Shown: positions 48,909 through 56,948 of the stretch, piece after piece
Position numbering within the stretch: the stretch's first letter is position 1
How the letters are laid out: the number at the start of each line of letters is the position of its first letter
Assembly: GCA_017409265.1 (NCBI GenBank)
Contig: JAFQSY010000025.1
Coordinates: forward strand, 1 to 56,948
DNA from: Clostridia bacterium
GTDB taxonomy: Bacteria; Bacillota; Clostridia; Oscillospirales; Acutalibacteraceae
Length of the DNA: 56,948 nucleotides
Direction of reading: 5' to 3'
Notes under the pieces: model-generated
What the model saw: only the letters and a program-made list of their open reading frames with translations
Told to the model about the DNA's origin: nothing
Databases searched by the model: none
Made by a program: the position numbers and the translations under genes

Positions 48909-51308
48909 ATGGATAACTTTTCAAAGAGATTTAAAATTGACTGTTCTCCCGTTGCAATCGAAAAACAGACAATAGTTAAAAATAAAACAAGACTTACGGT
49001 TATTGCTCCCTGCCTTCTGAGAGTTGAGGTTCAGAGCGACGGCAAATTCTGCGATGAGCCGACTCAGAGCGTGTGGTTCCGTGATTTTTGCGAACCCGAT
49101 TTTGAGGTTAAGGAATCAAGCGGTATAATCGAAATTAAAACCTCGGGTGCAAAGTTTGTTTATTCGCTCAAATCAAATAAAATGCTCCGTATAGAGCTTA
49201 AAGACGGCAGAACGGTTAAAAATTATAAGTCGGGCAACCTTAAGGGAACATGCAGAACCCTTGACATAACCGCAGGCATAATTACTCTCAATGACGGTGT
49301 TTGCTCCCGAAACGGTGTTGCCGTGCTTGATGACAGCAAAACTCTCGCAATAAAGCCCGACGGCTCAATCCTTCCCAGAGATAACAAAGAAACCGACAAA
49401 TATTATTTTGCTTACGGCAATGATTATATCGGTGCTACAACCGATTTATATAAGCTTACGGGCAAGGTGCCCCTCATTCCGAGATATGCTCTTTCAAACT
49501 GGTGGAGCAGATACAAGGATTATTCACAGGCTGAATATTTAAGCCTTATGGATAAATTCAAGGAAGAGGAAATTCCCATCACCGTTGCAACGGTTGATAT
49601 GGACTGGCATTGGGTAAAAATCAAAGAAAAATTCGGCAAGGATGCCCACAAGGTTTCAAAGCATCTGAACTTTATGGAATATGTCTATGACGTATGGTCA
49701 GTCGGCTGGACGGGTTACAGCTTCAACACAGACCTTTTCCCCGACCCCTACGGCTTTATCAAAAAACTCAAAGATGACAACTATCACGTCACATTCAATA
49801 TTCATCCGTCAATGGGTGTGCGCTGGTTTGAGGACCAATATGAAGATATGTGCAAGGCAATGGGACAGAATCCGAAGGAAAAGAAACCTGTTGCGTTTGA
49901 CATAACCGATAAGAAATTCACAGAGAATTATTTTGATATTCTTCACCATCCGCTTGAAAAAGCAGGTGTTGATTTCTGGTGGATTGACTGGCAGCAGGGC
50001 AAGAACACCGCAACTCCCGGTCTGGACCCGCTCTGGGCACTCAACCACTATCATTTCCTTGACAACGCAAAGGATAATCACAGGCCGCTCATTCTTTCCC
50101 GTTTCTGCGGTGCAGGCAGCCAGAGATATCCTCTCGGCTTCAGCGGCGATACAACACAGACATGGAAGAGCCTTGATTTCCAGCCGGGATTTACAGCAAC
50201 CGCATCAAATATTGCATATCCTTGGTGGAGCCACGATATCGGTGGCCACTGCATGGGAAAGAGGGATGATGAGCTTTATCTTCGCTGGGTGCAGCTCGGT
50301 GTTTTCAGTCCTGTTATGCGTCTGCACTCAACCAACAACGAATTTGCAGGCAAGGAGCCCTGGAAATTCAGCGGTCCCGTTCAGAAAATCGCAACGGATG
50401 CGCTACGACTCCGCCACAAGCTTCTTCCCTATATTTACACAATGAATTACCGCACTCATACCGAATGCAGAGCCATTTGCGAGCCGATGTATTACGCATA
50501 TCCCGAGGACAAAAGTGCGTATGAGTGCAAGAATGAATTTTTCTTTGGTACGGAGCTTATCGTTGCTCCCATAACCGAGCATACCTCGTCAAAAACCAAT
50601 CTTGCAAGCGTCAACGTCTGGCTTCCCGAGGGCAGATATACCGATATATTCACGGGCAGAATCTATAAAGGCAATCAGTTTATCAAGATGTACCGTGATG
50701 TTGAAACAATCCCCGTTCTCGCAAAAGAGGGTGCGATAATTCCCATGAGCGTCAACGACAGAAGCAATGACTGCTCAAATCCCGCAGAGCTTGAGCTTTG
50801 GGTTTACAGAGGCAACAGCACCTTCACTCTCTATGAGGATGACGGCGAAACCCTTTCGTATCAGAACGGAGAGTATCTTAAAACAGCATTTACCGTTGCC
50901 GAAAGCGGAAACAAGGTCACTTTCTCAATCAAAAAGGCAGAGGGCGACAGTTCCGTTGCACCCGAAGAGAGAACATATATTATTAAACTCAAGGATATTG
51001 TTGATGCTGATGTTAAGGTCTGCATTGACGGCAAAGATGCCGATGCTGAAATCATAAAGGAACAGACTGTTGAGGTTAGATTCACATCGAAAAATGATGC
51101 ATCGGTTGAAATCACTGCCGACAACTGCGTTTGTCTTGCAAATGCAGACGAAACAGAGGAACTCACAAAGGTTATCTCTAAATTCCAGATGTCAACCGAT
51201 TATAAGGGAATGCTCTTCACAGGCCTTGTCAAAAACGGCAAGTCAGTGCCGAGGGTTTCAAAGGATTTCAGAGGACCTATCGAAGAAATCCTCAAGCTTT
51301 ACAGATAA
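48909..51308 (+). CDS. GH31 alpha-glycosidase
   Basis: A 799-residue cytoplasmic enzyme (no signal peptide). An N-terminal beta sandwich (about 1-190) precedes the (beta/alpha)8 barrel (about 195-530). The nucleophile Asp lies in FWWIDWQQG near residue 358, and the acid/base region is GFSGDTTQTW near 413 with the conserved SHDIGGH near 440. Two C-terminal beta domains follow (about 540-720), plus an extra 80-residue tail (DADVKVCIDGKDADAE onwards) beyond the usual DUF5110-like end. It cleaves alpha-linked glucose or xylose from imported oligosaccharides; WIDW rather than WxDxNE suggests a non-maltase specificity. Confidence 0.88.
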   Translation: MDNFSKRFKIDCSPVAIEKQTIVKNKTRLTVIAPCLLRVEVQSDGKFCDEPTQSVWFRDFCEPDFEVKESSGIIEIKTSGAKFVYSLKSNKMLRIELKDGRTVKNYKSGNLKGTCRTLDITAGIITLNDGVCSRNGVAVLDDSKTLAIKPDGSILPRDNKETDKYYFAYGNDYIGATTDLYKLTGKVPLIPRYALSNWWSRYKDYSQAEYLSLMDKFKEEEIPITVATVDMDWHWVKIKEKFGKDAHKVSKHLNFMEYVYDVWSVGWTGYSFNTDLFPDPYGFIKKLKDDNYHVTFNIHPSMGVRWFEDQYEDMCKAMGQNPKEKKPVAFDITDKKFTENYFDILHHPLEKAGVDFWWIDWQQGKNTATPGLDPLWALNHYHFLDNAKDNHRPLILSRFCGAGSQRYPLGFSGDTTQTWKSLDFQPGFTATASNIAYPWWSHDIGGHCMGKRDDELYLRWVQLGVFSPVMRLHSTNNEFAGKEPWKFSGPVQKIATDALRLRHKLLPYIYTMNYRTHTECRAICEPMYYAYPEDKSAYECKNEFFFGTELIVAPITEHTSSKTNLASVNVWLPEGRYTDIFTGRIYKGNQFIKMYRDVETIPVLAKEGAIIPMSVNDRSNDCSNPAELELWVYRGNSTFTLYEDDGETLSYQNGEYLKTAFTVAESGNKVTFSIKKAEGDSSVAPEERTYIIKLKDIVDADVKVCIDGKDADAEIIKEQTVEVRFTSKNDASVEITADNCVCLANADETEELTKVISKFQMSTDYKGMLFTGLVKNGKSVPRVSKDFRGPIEEILKLYR

Positions 51309-51347
51309 TAAAAAGGCTGCTTCAAAAACGAAGCAGCCTTTGTTTTT
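51309..51347. terminator. Bidirectional terminator
   Basis: AAAGGCTGCTTC (51313-51324) pairs with GAAGCAGCCTTT (51331-51342), with A-run before and T-run after. Confidence 0.9.
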
Positions 51348-52290
51348 ACAGATTGTTAAGAATTTTCAGTACACAGCTGAGTTCTTCGGGCTTCATCTTG
51401 TCAACGGGAGTGTCGTTGATAACGCAGTCGGCAAAATAGTGAATCTCGTTTGCGTATGCATTGCTCTTGGGCAGGTTGATATCACCTGTATCGCCCTCGG
51501 CTTCCTGCGAAAGGTCAATTTTAGAGCCATCTCTGCAGTAAATAACCATTTTTCCGTTTTCGTTTGAAACAACAGCATTTTCAAACTGAAAACGAAATTC
51601 TGCCTTAAAGGGGTAGTCCATTGAATACCACGAAGCCTCGGAATTAATTGAGAAATCACCGAAATCATAGCTGAGGCTGATGAAATCCTGATCGGGCAGC
51701 TTTGAGCGGTACTGATAGGTAACCTTGGGCATGCCGAAAGCATAAACCATGAAATCAAGGTCATGGATATGTAGGTCAAACGGCACAAGGCCGCTGCGCT
51801 TTTCATCTCCCATCCAGTTGTCCCAGCTCCATTTGGGGAAACCGCCGAGTCTGATCATAGTTCCCGAAAGAAGCTTTCCGTATTTCTTTGAATCATATAT
51901 TTCCTTAAGAAGCTCATATTCGGGCCAGAAACGCAGAACCTGAGCAACCATGAATTTAACGTTGTTTTTCTTTGCTGTTGAATAAACTCTGTCAACATCC
52001 TCTTCCTTGAGAGAAATGGGCTTTTCGCAGATAACATTTATGCCCTTTTCCATTGCCTTGACGGCAAAATCGGCATGAAGATATGTCGGAAGGCAGATAT
52101 CAAGAATATCAAGCTCTTCTTTTTCAAGCATCTCGTCAAAATCGGTATAGCAGCGTTTGCCGCTGTATTTTTCCATTCTTTCCGTGCGGATATCGCAAAG
52201 AGCAACAAGCTCCGCATTCTGCATCTCTTCCCATACAGGAATGTGTGCGCCGCTTATTCCGCCAACGCCGACAAGTCCGACTTTAAGCAT
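51346..52290 (-). CDS. Gfo/Idh/MocA family NAD(P)-dependent oxidoreductase
   Basis: A 314-residue dehydrogenase. The start at 52290 follows GGAGGT. The Rossmann fold begins at once with KVGLVGVGGISGAH, and the family's catalytic EKP appears in CEKPISLKEED near residue 92. The C-terminal half forms the open beta sheet, with GGFPKWSWDNWMGD and DLHIHDLDFMVY, which holds the catalytic His region. It acts on a sugar, inositol or related polyol. It converges on GH31 and diverges from the C-S lyase gene. Confidence 0.88.
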   Translation of the reverse strand: MLKVGLVGVGGISGAHIPVWEEMQNAELVALCDIRTERMEKYSGKRCYTDFDEMLEKEELDILDICLPTYLHADFAVKAMEKGINVICEKPISLKEEDVDRVYSTAKKNNVKFMVAQVLRFWPEYELLKEIYDSKKYGKLLSGTMIRLGGFPKWSWDNWMGDEKRSGLVPFDLHIHDLDFMVYAFGMPKVTYQYRSKLPDQDFISLSYDFGDFSINSEASWYSMDYPFKAEFRFQFENAVVSNENGKMVIYCRDGSKIDLSQEAEGDTGDINLPKSNAYANEIHYFADCVINDTPVDKMKPEELSCVLKILNNL

Positions 52291-52376
52291 AGAAATGACC
52301 TCCGTGATTAAAAATCTCTGTTTGTTAATTTTATCACGGCGTATAAAATCCGTCAACCTTTGCTATCAATTTTATG

Positions 52377-52405
52377 TTGAGTTTTGTTTGTTAATATGCT
52401 AAACT
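52377..52405 (+). promoter_or_regulatory. Promoter of the C-S lyase gene
   Basis: TTGAGT (52377-52382), 17-base spacer, TAAACT (52400-52405), in the divergent gap. Confidence 0.6.
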
Positions 52406-52444
52406 CAAATAGAGCAAATTTGTTTTAATATAAAGGTGATTACA

Positions 52445-54130
52445 ATGAAACACGATTTCAAAAGCATTCCTGACCGCAGCAGCTTTGGTTCTGCAAAATG
52501 GGAGATTGCCAAAAACGCATCAACAGAGTTTGTTCCTCTTTCGGTTGCGGATATGGAATTTCCGACGGCAAAACCGATAGTTGAGGATATAAAGAAGCTT
52601 GCCGATGAAGCGATTCTCGGCTATACAAACCCCACGCAGGAGTATTATGATGCCGTTATTTCGTGGATGAAGCGCAGGCATGATTTTGATGTTAAAAAAG
52701 AGTGGCTGATTCAGACTCCCGGTATTATCAATGCACTCTCACTTCTCATTGAAACCGTAACCGCTCCCGGTGACGGTGTTATAGTCATGTCACCTGTTTA
52801 TTATCCGTTTGATATGACAATTATTGCAACGGGCAGAAGAAGCATAAGCTGTCCGCTGATTGATAACGGCGGCAGATATGAGATTGACTATGCTTTGCTC
52901 GAAGAAAAAACCAAAGAGCATAAAAATACCGCCCTCCTTTTCTGCAATCCTCATAACCCTGTCGGCAGGGTGTGGACCGAGGATGAGCTTCGGAAAACGG
53001 CTGAAATCTGCTGTAAAAATAATGTTTTTATAATTGATGATGAAATACATAACGATTTGATTATGCCCGGGTATAATCATACTGTTATGGCGAACATAAG
53101 CGAAGAAGCAAAAGAATGCATTGCCGTATGCACCGCACCGAGCAAAACCTTCAATCTTGCGGGTGTTCAGTGTTCAAACATCATTATTCCGAATGATGAA
53201 ATAAGGGCAAAAGCTGCTGTGCGCAACAAGATGAATATGCAGATGCATCTGAATGTTTTTGCCTATACAATATGTACCGCTGCATATAATAAGTGCGAGG
53301 ATTGGCTTGATGAGCTTATAGGCGTAATTGCCGAAAACGCAAGGTGCGTTGAGGCTTTTATGGCAGAGAATTTCCCTGAAATCAAGGTTTATCCGCTTGA
53401 GGGTACATATCTTCAATGGCTCGATATGCGCGCGCTCGGCATGACTCACGTTGAACTGCGCGAAATGCTTGAAAATGCGAATATTTATCTTGATAACGGT
53501 GAGATGTTCGGTGCACTTGGCAGAGGCTTCCAAAGAATCAACCTTGCATGTGCAAAATCAACTGTTGAAAAGATGCTCGAACGTTTCAAAAAAGCTGTTG
53601 AAGAGGTTAAGTCAAAAGAAAAAACTTATCATAAACACCTTGAAATCGGTGATATCTTTGACGAAATAAATGAAAATAAAACAACTCTTGTTGTTTTTGC
53701 AAGAGCCCCCGAATGTTCGCTTACAAAGAAGATGCTTGAAAGCATAAACGATAAATATGCGGATTTTGCATCTGCAGGTATTGATGTTAAATTCATTGTT
53801 CCGTCTGCTGAAGCAAACCGGGACTATCCTTTTGAAATCGTTGCAGACCCCGAGGCAGAGCTTTATAAAAAATATAACGTTTTTGAGGCTGACAGCGCAG
53901 TTTATGCTGTTGCAGGAGATAAGATGTTTGAAGAAGCGGTCGGCTCGGATTCGGATAAAATTGCAGAGTCAGGGGTTTTTGCTCCCGCTGACGAAAATGC
54001 ATTCAGACCGCTTCAGCTTTTTGCTTTTGTCGGTGTTGATAAGAATAAGAAGATTGTTTACAGCTATTACAGCAAAACCATCGGTGATTTTCCCGATTTG
54101 AGTGAAATCATTGATACTCTGAAAAGCTAA
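52445..54130 (+). CDS. PatB/MalY-type C-S lyase fused to a thioredoxin-like domain
   Basis: A 561-residue fusion. Residues 1-390 are a PLP fold-type I enzyme of the cystathionine beta-lyase/PatB branch: PLSVADMEFPTA near 28, YTNPTQEYY, CNPHNPVGRVWT, and the PLP Lys in APSKTFNLAG near 228. Residues about 395-561 form a second domain starting KHLEIGDIF, with VVFARAPECSLTKKML (one Cys where peroxiredoxin-like proteins have CxxC or TxxC), ADPEAELYKKY and a C-terminal KIVYSYYSKTIGDFPDLSE, all features of the AhpC/thioredoxin-like fold. PatB enzymes release thiols or sulfide from Cys conjugates; the attached redox-like domain may handle the thiol product. The ATG at 52445 follows AAAGGTG. The stop overlaps the convergent XRE stop. 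Confidence 0.85.
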   Translation: MKHDFKSIPDRSSFGSAKWEIAKNASTEFVPLSVADMEFPTAKPIVEDIKKLADEAILGYTNPTQEYYDAVISWMKRRHDFDVKKEWLIQTPGIINALSLLIETVTAPGDGVIVMSPVYYPFDMTIIATGRRSISCPLIDNGGRYEIDYALLEEKTKEHKNTALLFCNPHNPVGRVWTEDELRKTAEICCKNNVFIIDDEIHNDLIMPGYNHTVMANISEEAKECIAVCTAPSKTFNLAGVQCSNIIIPNDEIRAKAAVRNKMNMQMHLNVFAYTICTAAYNKCEDWLDELIGVIAENARCVEAFMAENFPEIKVYPLEGTYLQWLDMRALGMTHVELREMLENANIYLDNGEMFGALGRGFQRINLACAKSTVEKMLERFKKAVEEVKSKEKTYHKHLEIGDIFDEINENKTTLVVFARAPECSLTKKMLESINDKYADFASAGIDVKFIVPSAEANRDYPFEIVADPEAELYKKYNVFEADSAVYAVAGDKMFEEAVGSDSDKIAESGVFAPADENAFRPLQLFAFVGVDKNKKIVYSYYSKTIGDFPDLSEIIDTLKS

Positions 54131-55053
54131 ATTTTGCAGAAAATATCGGCAACAACCGTGCCTGATCCGTTATCAACCGTCATGAGCTGGATAACAAAAT
54201 ATTTTCCGCTGATTGTTCTTTCTGTATATCTTTGAAGAACTCCGTCGAAAAAGATGAATTTTGCTTTGTTTGCCTGATGCTCATTAAGGTATAGATTCTG
54301 ATTCTCATATTCTTTGGCAAAGAAAAGCTTCAGATGATATTTTTCCGGTGTCGGGAACCCTGATAAATCAAGCTGCGAAACAAGGCTTTTCAAGTCACTC
54401 AACTTTATCCCTTCAACGGGTTCAATGTTTTTTCTGTATTCTCCGATGAAGCAGTAACGGCTCGTTTCGGTATAAAGTGTGTTTGTATAAAAATATCTGC
54501 CGTTTTTGCAGGTTCCTTCCAAGTAAAGGTCGCTTGTGGTTTTGTTTTCTTCAAGAAAAATCCAGCCGCCGTCGACAATCAGTTCACCTTCTGCCTTCGG
54601 ACGCTGTTTTATATAACCGTCAACATTGTTGAGAATTGTCAGCGTATCATCGCTGTAACAGTCGATTTCGCTATATATAACGCCGTCTAAAACGCCGCTT
54701 TCTTTTAGCGCAGCATAACCCGATATCAAAGAAATAATCAGGGCAATCGCAATGATTGCTCTGTATTTTTTTCTGCTCCTGCGGTTTGATTTTATTTGCT
54801 CAACAATCTGATTTTCACTTGCCTCGGCAATGCTTTCGTTGGGTATCCGCCTGCACTCGAGAAGCTCGCTGATGCTGACATCAAGCGATGCTGCAAGTCT
54901 TTCAAGAGCTTCAATGTCGGGGTAGTTTCTGCCCGTTTCCCATCGGCTGACCGCTTTATCCGTAACGTCAAGCATCTCTGCGAGCTTTTTTTGAGTCAAT
55001 CCTTTTTCTTTGCGCAGAGTGCATATGAAATTTCCGAAATCACTTGTGTTCAT
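54127..55053 (-). CDS. XRE-family regulator with one membrane segment and an external domain
   Basis: A 308-residue protein. The start at 55053 follows AAAGGAG. The helix-turn-helix (GLTQKKLAEMLDVTDKAVSRWETGRNYPD) is at residues about 15-50. A single hydrophobic segment at about 103-120 (AIIAIALIISLISGYAAL) precedes an external domain of about 185 residues with beta strands and no motif I know. The layout suggests signal transfer from outside the cell to DNA, like one-component membrane regulators. The stop codon overlaps that of the C-S lyase gene by 4 bases in convergent orientation with no terminator between. Confidence 0.82.
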   Translation of the reverse strand: MNTSDFGNFICTLRKEKGLTQKKLAEMLDVTDKAVSRWETGRNYPDIEALERLAASLDVSISELLECRRIPNESIAEASENQIVEQIKSNRRSRKKYRAIIAIALIISLISGYAALKESGVLDGVIYSEIDCYSDDTLTILNNVDGYIKQRPKAEGELIVDGGWIFLEENKTTSDLYLEGTCKNGRYFYTNTLYTETSRYCFIGEYRKNIEPVEGIKLSDLKSLVSQLDLSGFPTPEKYHLKLFFAKEYENQNLYLNEHQANKAKFIFFDGVLQRYTERTISGKYFVIQLMTVDNGSGTVVADIFCKI

Positions 55054-55146
55054 GTTATCGCTCCTTTCACCGTAATTATAATTCAATCCTGCGGAAAAGT
55101 CGCTCTATAAAAAATAGAAAATAATATACGGACACAAGAAACAAAA

Positions 55147-55181
55147 AGTCCTCCGAGTCAAATGACTTCGGAGGACTTGCT
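55147..55181 (-). terminator. Terminator of the SCP2-like gene
   Basis: AAGTCCTCCGA pairs with TCGGAGGACTT with an inner AGTCA/TGACT; the minus strand runs into TTTTTG. Confidence 0.85.
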
Positions 55182-55188
55182 GTTTTGT

Positions 55189-55995
55189 TTATCTTGCGTA
55201 ATCGCCGACCATCATCATGTAGTTGCCGATTTCTGCGCCAAATTCGGGTGCACCGTCCATGATAAGCTTGCCTGTCTTTGTAAATTCAAGCATATCAGCT
55301 GTGCCCATGAGGATGCCGAGTGCGCTGTCAAGGCTGTCAAATCTCATAGTGAAGAAGGGGAGAGCGCGCTTGTAAACGCCTCTGCCTGCCTTTGACTTAC
55401 CTGCCTTGATGCGGATATAAGCAGAGATTTCGGGGTAGCCGTTAACTGCCCATGCATAAACTCTGTCAGGGCTCTTAAGAGTCCAGTTGTGAATTTCCTC
55501 ATGACCCTGCTTGTTGAGGGTGCTGATACCGCTTGAGAGCAGGTAGAAATAGCACTTAACAAGGAGCTTCTTTGCCTCTTCGTCCTCGGGAGCTTCGGTA
55601 GCTGTGAGGAGAGAGGACATCTTGAGAAGAGTCATCATGAAAGCCATGAAAACAGCGGGCTTTTTAGCGATGCCCTTCATTGCGGGCAGAGTTGAGGGTC
55701 CGATTTTTCCTTTGAAGAATGCGTTCATTGTTTCAATATTCTTAAATTCAAGCTCAATGTCAGCGTTTGTTGCAACTTTATTTGCATGACAGAGCCATTC
55801 GCCGCTGTTAACAACAAAATGTGTTGAGAACTTGCCGTCGGGTGACTCGGCATCTTTTGCGCTGACCTGGATAACTGCATGAGCGTGCTCAAATTTCTTT
55901 GAGAGCTTGGGGTCATCCATTGCAATTGTCTTGATAAGAGGAAGAACCGCACAAAGGAAAATTTTATTGGTCAAATAGTCTTCTCTTGAAGGCAT
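55189..55995 (-). CDS. SCP2-like sterol-transfer-fold protein
   Basis: A 268-residue cytoplasmic protein. The ATG at 55995 is chosen since AAAGGA lies 9 bases upstream but touches the ATG at 56004. The segment DAESPDGKFSTHFVVNSGEWLCHANKVATNADIELEFKN is split here as two beta strands then ADIELEFKNIETMNAFFKGKI, the pattern of SCP2 lipid-binding domains. A helical region with Met-rich MAFMMTLLKMSS follows. The C-terminal half repeats a strand-rich pattern (PFFTMRFDSLDSALGILMG), which may be a second half-domain. Probably binds a lipid or other hydrophobic ligand; the role is unknown. Confidence 0.6.
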   Translation of the reverse strand: MPSREDYLTNKIFLCAVLPLIKTIAMDDPKLSKKFEHAHAVIQVSAKDAESPDGKFSTHFVVNSGEWLCHANKVATNADIELEFKNIETMNAFFKGKIGPSTLPAMKGIAKKPAVFMAFMMTLLKMSSLLTATEAPEDEEAKKLLVKCYFYLLSSGISTLNKQGHEEIHNWTLKSPDRVYAWAVNGYPEISAYIRIKAGKSKAGRGVYKRALPFFTMRFDSLDSALGILMGTADMLEFTKTGKLIMDGAPEFGAEIGNYMMMVGDYAR

Positions 55996-56018
55996 ATCAA
56001 TCATTCCTTTCGCTTAAA

Positions 56019-56171
56019 AGTGAAGAGTTAAGAGTGAACAGTGAAGAGTTTCGGGGCTGCGCCGTTTTTATTCATTTTTGGGAGACAAAACGTCGTCTTT
56101 ACGCATGAGTAAAACAAAATCGGAGCGAAACGACCCTTAATTGTTCACTTTTCACTATTCATTTTTCACTA
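56019..56171. repeat. MITE-like element with imperfect terminal inverted repeats
   Basis: AGTGAAGAGTTAAGAGTGAA (from 56019) is an imperfect inverted match to the sequence ending in TCACTATTCATTTTTCACT (to 56170). The core of about 90 bases has no coding frame and contains CGGGGCTGCGCCG. Size, AT-rich GTGAA-type ends and intergenic position fit a miniature inverted-repeat element. No target-site duplication could be confirmed. Confidence 0.5.
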
Positions 56172-56178
56172 AAATCAA

Positions 56179-56948
56179 TTATGCTTCGTCGTCCCAGTCG
56201 TCATCGAGCTCGAAGTCCTTACCCATAACCTCACGGACAGCAGCGATAATACCATTCTGGTCGATGCCGAGAGTTGACATGATGTCCTCGTGGAGACCGA
56301 TGGGAGCGAACTTGTCGGGGATACCGAGCTGCTTGAATGCACAGCCCTTACCTGCTTCAACGATAACCTCAGCAACAGCTGAGCCGAGACCGCCGAGAAT
56401 GTTGTGGTCTTCAGCGGTGATGATGCGGCGGGTTTCCATAACAGCCTTAACAATAGCCTCTTTGTCGATGGGCTTGATTGTGTGCATGTTAAGAACTCTT
56501 ACCTTAAGACCGTCGTTGACCTCAAGGAACTTTGCAGCCTGATATGCCTGGAATACGCATGAGCCGCAAGCGATGATTGTGATATCGGAGCCTTCGTTGA
56601 TTGTTACAGCCTTGCCAACCTCGAAGCCGTAATCGCTGGTTTCATAAAGAACGCGGTCAAAGCCTCTGTTGATACGGATGTAATAAGGACCGAAGTTGTC
56701 ATAAGCAGCGTGGACTGCGTTGTAGGTTTCAAGACCGTCTGCGGGGCAGATAACGGTGAGGTTGGGGATTGAGCGTGCAACAGCCATGTCACAGATAGCA
56801 TGGTGAGTTGAGCCTGCCTGACCGAATGATGTGCCTGCATGGGTAGCGATGATTTTTGCGTTGACGTTCTGATAGCAGATGTCGGTGTGGAGCTGGTCAG
56901 CACTTCTGAGAGAAGCGAAAACCGAGAAGGTGGAAAGGAAGGGAACAA
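56179..56948 (-). CDS. Split transketolase, C-terminal subunit (5' end outside window)
   Basis: The frame is open to the right edge and gives at least 255 residues. It contains the pyrimidine-binding domain end (ATHAGTSFGQAGSTHHAICDMAV) and the transketolase C-terminal domain (VRVLNMHTIKPIDKEAIV, TAEDHNILGGLGSAVAEV). Clostridia commonly encode transketolase as two separate subunits; the N-terminal, TPP-binding subunit should lie further right, upstream of this gene. The C-terminus is acidic (DDDWDDEA). It serves the non-oxidative pentose phosphate pathway or a related sugar route. Confidence 0.9.
   Translation of the reverse strand, partial: VPFLSTFSVFASLRSADQLHTDICYQNVNAKIIATHAGTSFGQAGSTHHAICDMAVARSIPNLTVICPADGLETYNAVHAAYDNFGPYYIRINRGFDRVLYETSDYGFEVGKAVTINEGSDITIIACGSCVFQAYQAAKFLEVNDGLKVRVLNMHTIKPIDKEAIVKAVMETRRIITAEDHNILGGLGSAVAEVIVEAGKGCAFKQLGIPDKFAPIGLHEDIMSTLGIDQNGIIAAVREVMGKDFELDDDWDDEA

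Overview
The window looks like a chromosome segment of an anaerobic gut Clostridia, probably an Oscillospirales/Ruminococcaceae relative. The signs are strong AGGAGG-type ribosome binding sites, rho-independent hairpins after most transcription units, a T-box leader in front of a tRNA-aminoacylation operon, the GatCAB transamidation route, OmpR/histidine-kinase and XRE regulators, PepSY proteins, and many glycan-degrading enzymes with MFS/GPH sugar carriers. No ribosomal or housekeeping marker is present that would fix the genus. Most of the sequence has moderate G+C. Three AT-rich patches (about 12430-13410, 16850-18510, 28200-30700) look like accessory DNA.

Layout. 1-7034: nine co-directional, nearly abutting genes for small cytosolic modifying enzymes (GNATs, P-loop kinases, histidine phosphatase, methyltransferase, a kinase-GNAT fusion, radical SAM) plus a GH42-like glycosidase. 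7035-7366: intergenic stretch rich in inverted repeats. 7367-12292: a GNAT, an SGNH esterase, and a PepSY lipoprotein next to a two-component system whose sensor also carries PepSY; an 18-bp operator-like sequence sits at the same distance from the -10 in both promoters. 12430-14179: AT-rich hypothetical genes and a YjdF-like membrane protein. 14224-15942: secreted metallophosphoesterase. 16077-16715: tRNA-Ser(GGA) followed by two further copies of its own 3' tail, inverted T-arm copies and several terminators. 16930-18501: a protein joining an EVE/PUA-like domain to a PD-(D/E)XK nuclease, a candidate modification-dependent restriction enzyme. 18802-26223: GH3 enzyme with permuted domains, DUF4474 secreted protein, OYE-type flavoenzyme, GPH sugar carrier. 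26290-27035: an intact-looking IS200-type element. 27270-30666: MerR/TipAS regulator, a frameshifted secreted metallopeptidase and a lipoprotein. 30870-39864: PnuC carrier, sialidase-like protein, MFS carrier, phosphodiesterase, two zinc-ribbon membrane proteins, divergent GH92, and a convergent DUF4838 protein. 40126-42369: XRE membrane regulator and a DUF2804 protein. 42516-47536: consensus promoter, T-box, then aspS fused to gatC, a shortened and catalytically altered gatA, and gatB. 47652-56948: MFS carrier, GH31, Gfo/Idh oxidoreductase, C-S lyase fused to a thioredoxin-like domain, XRE regulator, SCP2-like protein, a MITE-like repeat, and the C-terminal subunit of a split transketolase that runs off the window.

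The points I rate highest are the AspRS-GatC fusion followed by a GatA whose nucleophilic serine is replaced by alanine; the EVE-nuclease protein beside the tRNA-Ser tail repeats; the tail-repeat array itself; and the matched promoter architecture that ties the two-component system to the PepSY lipoprotein. All functional calls come from reading motifs by eye; no database search was run.
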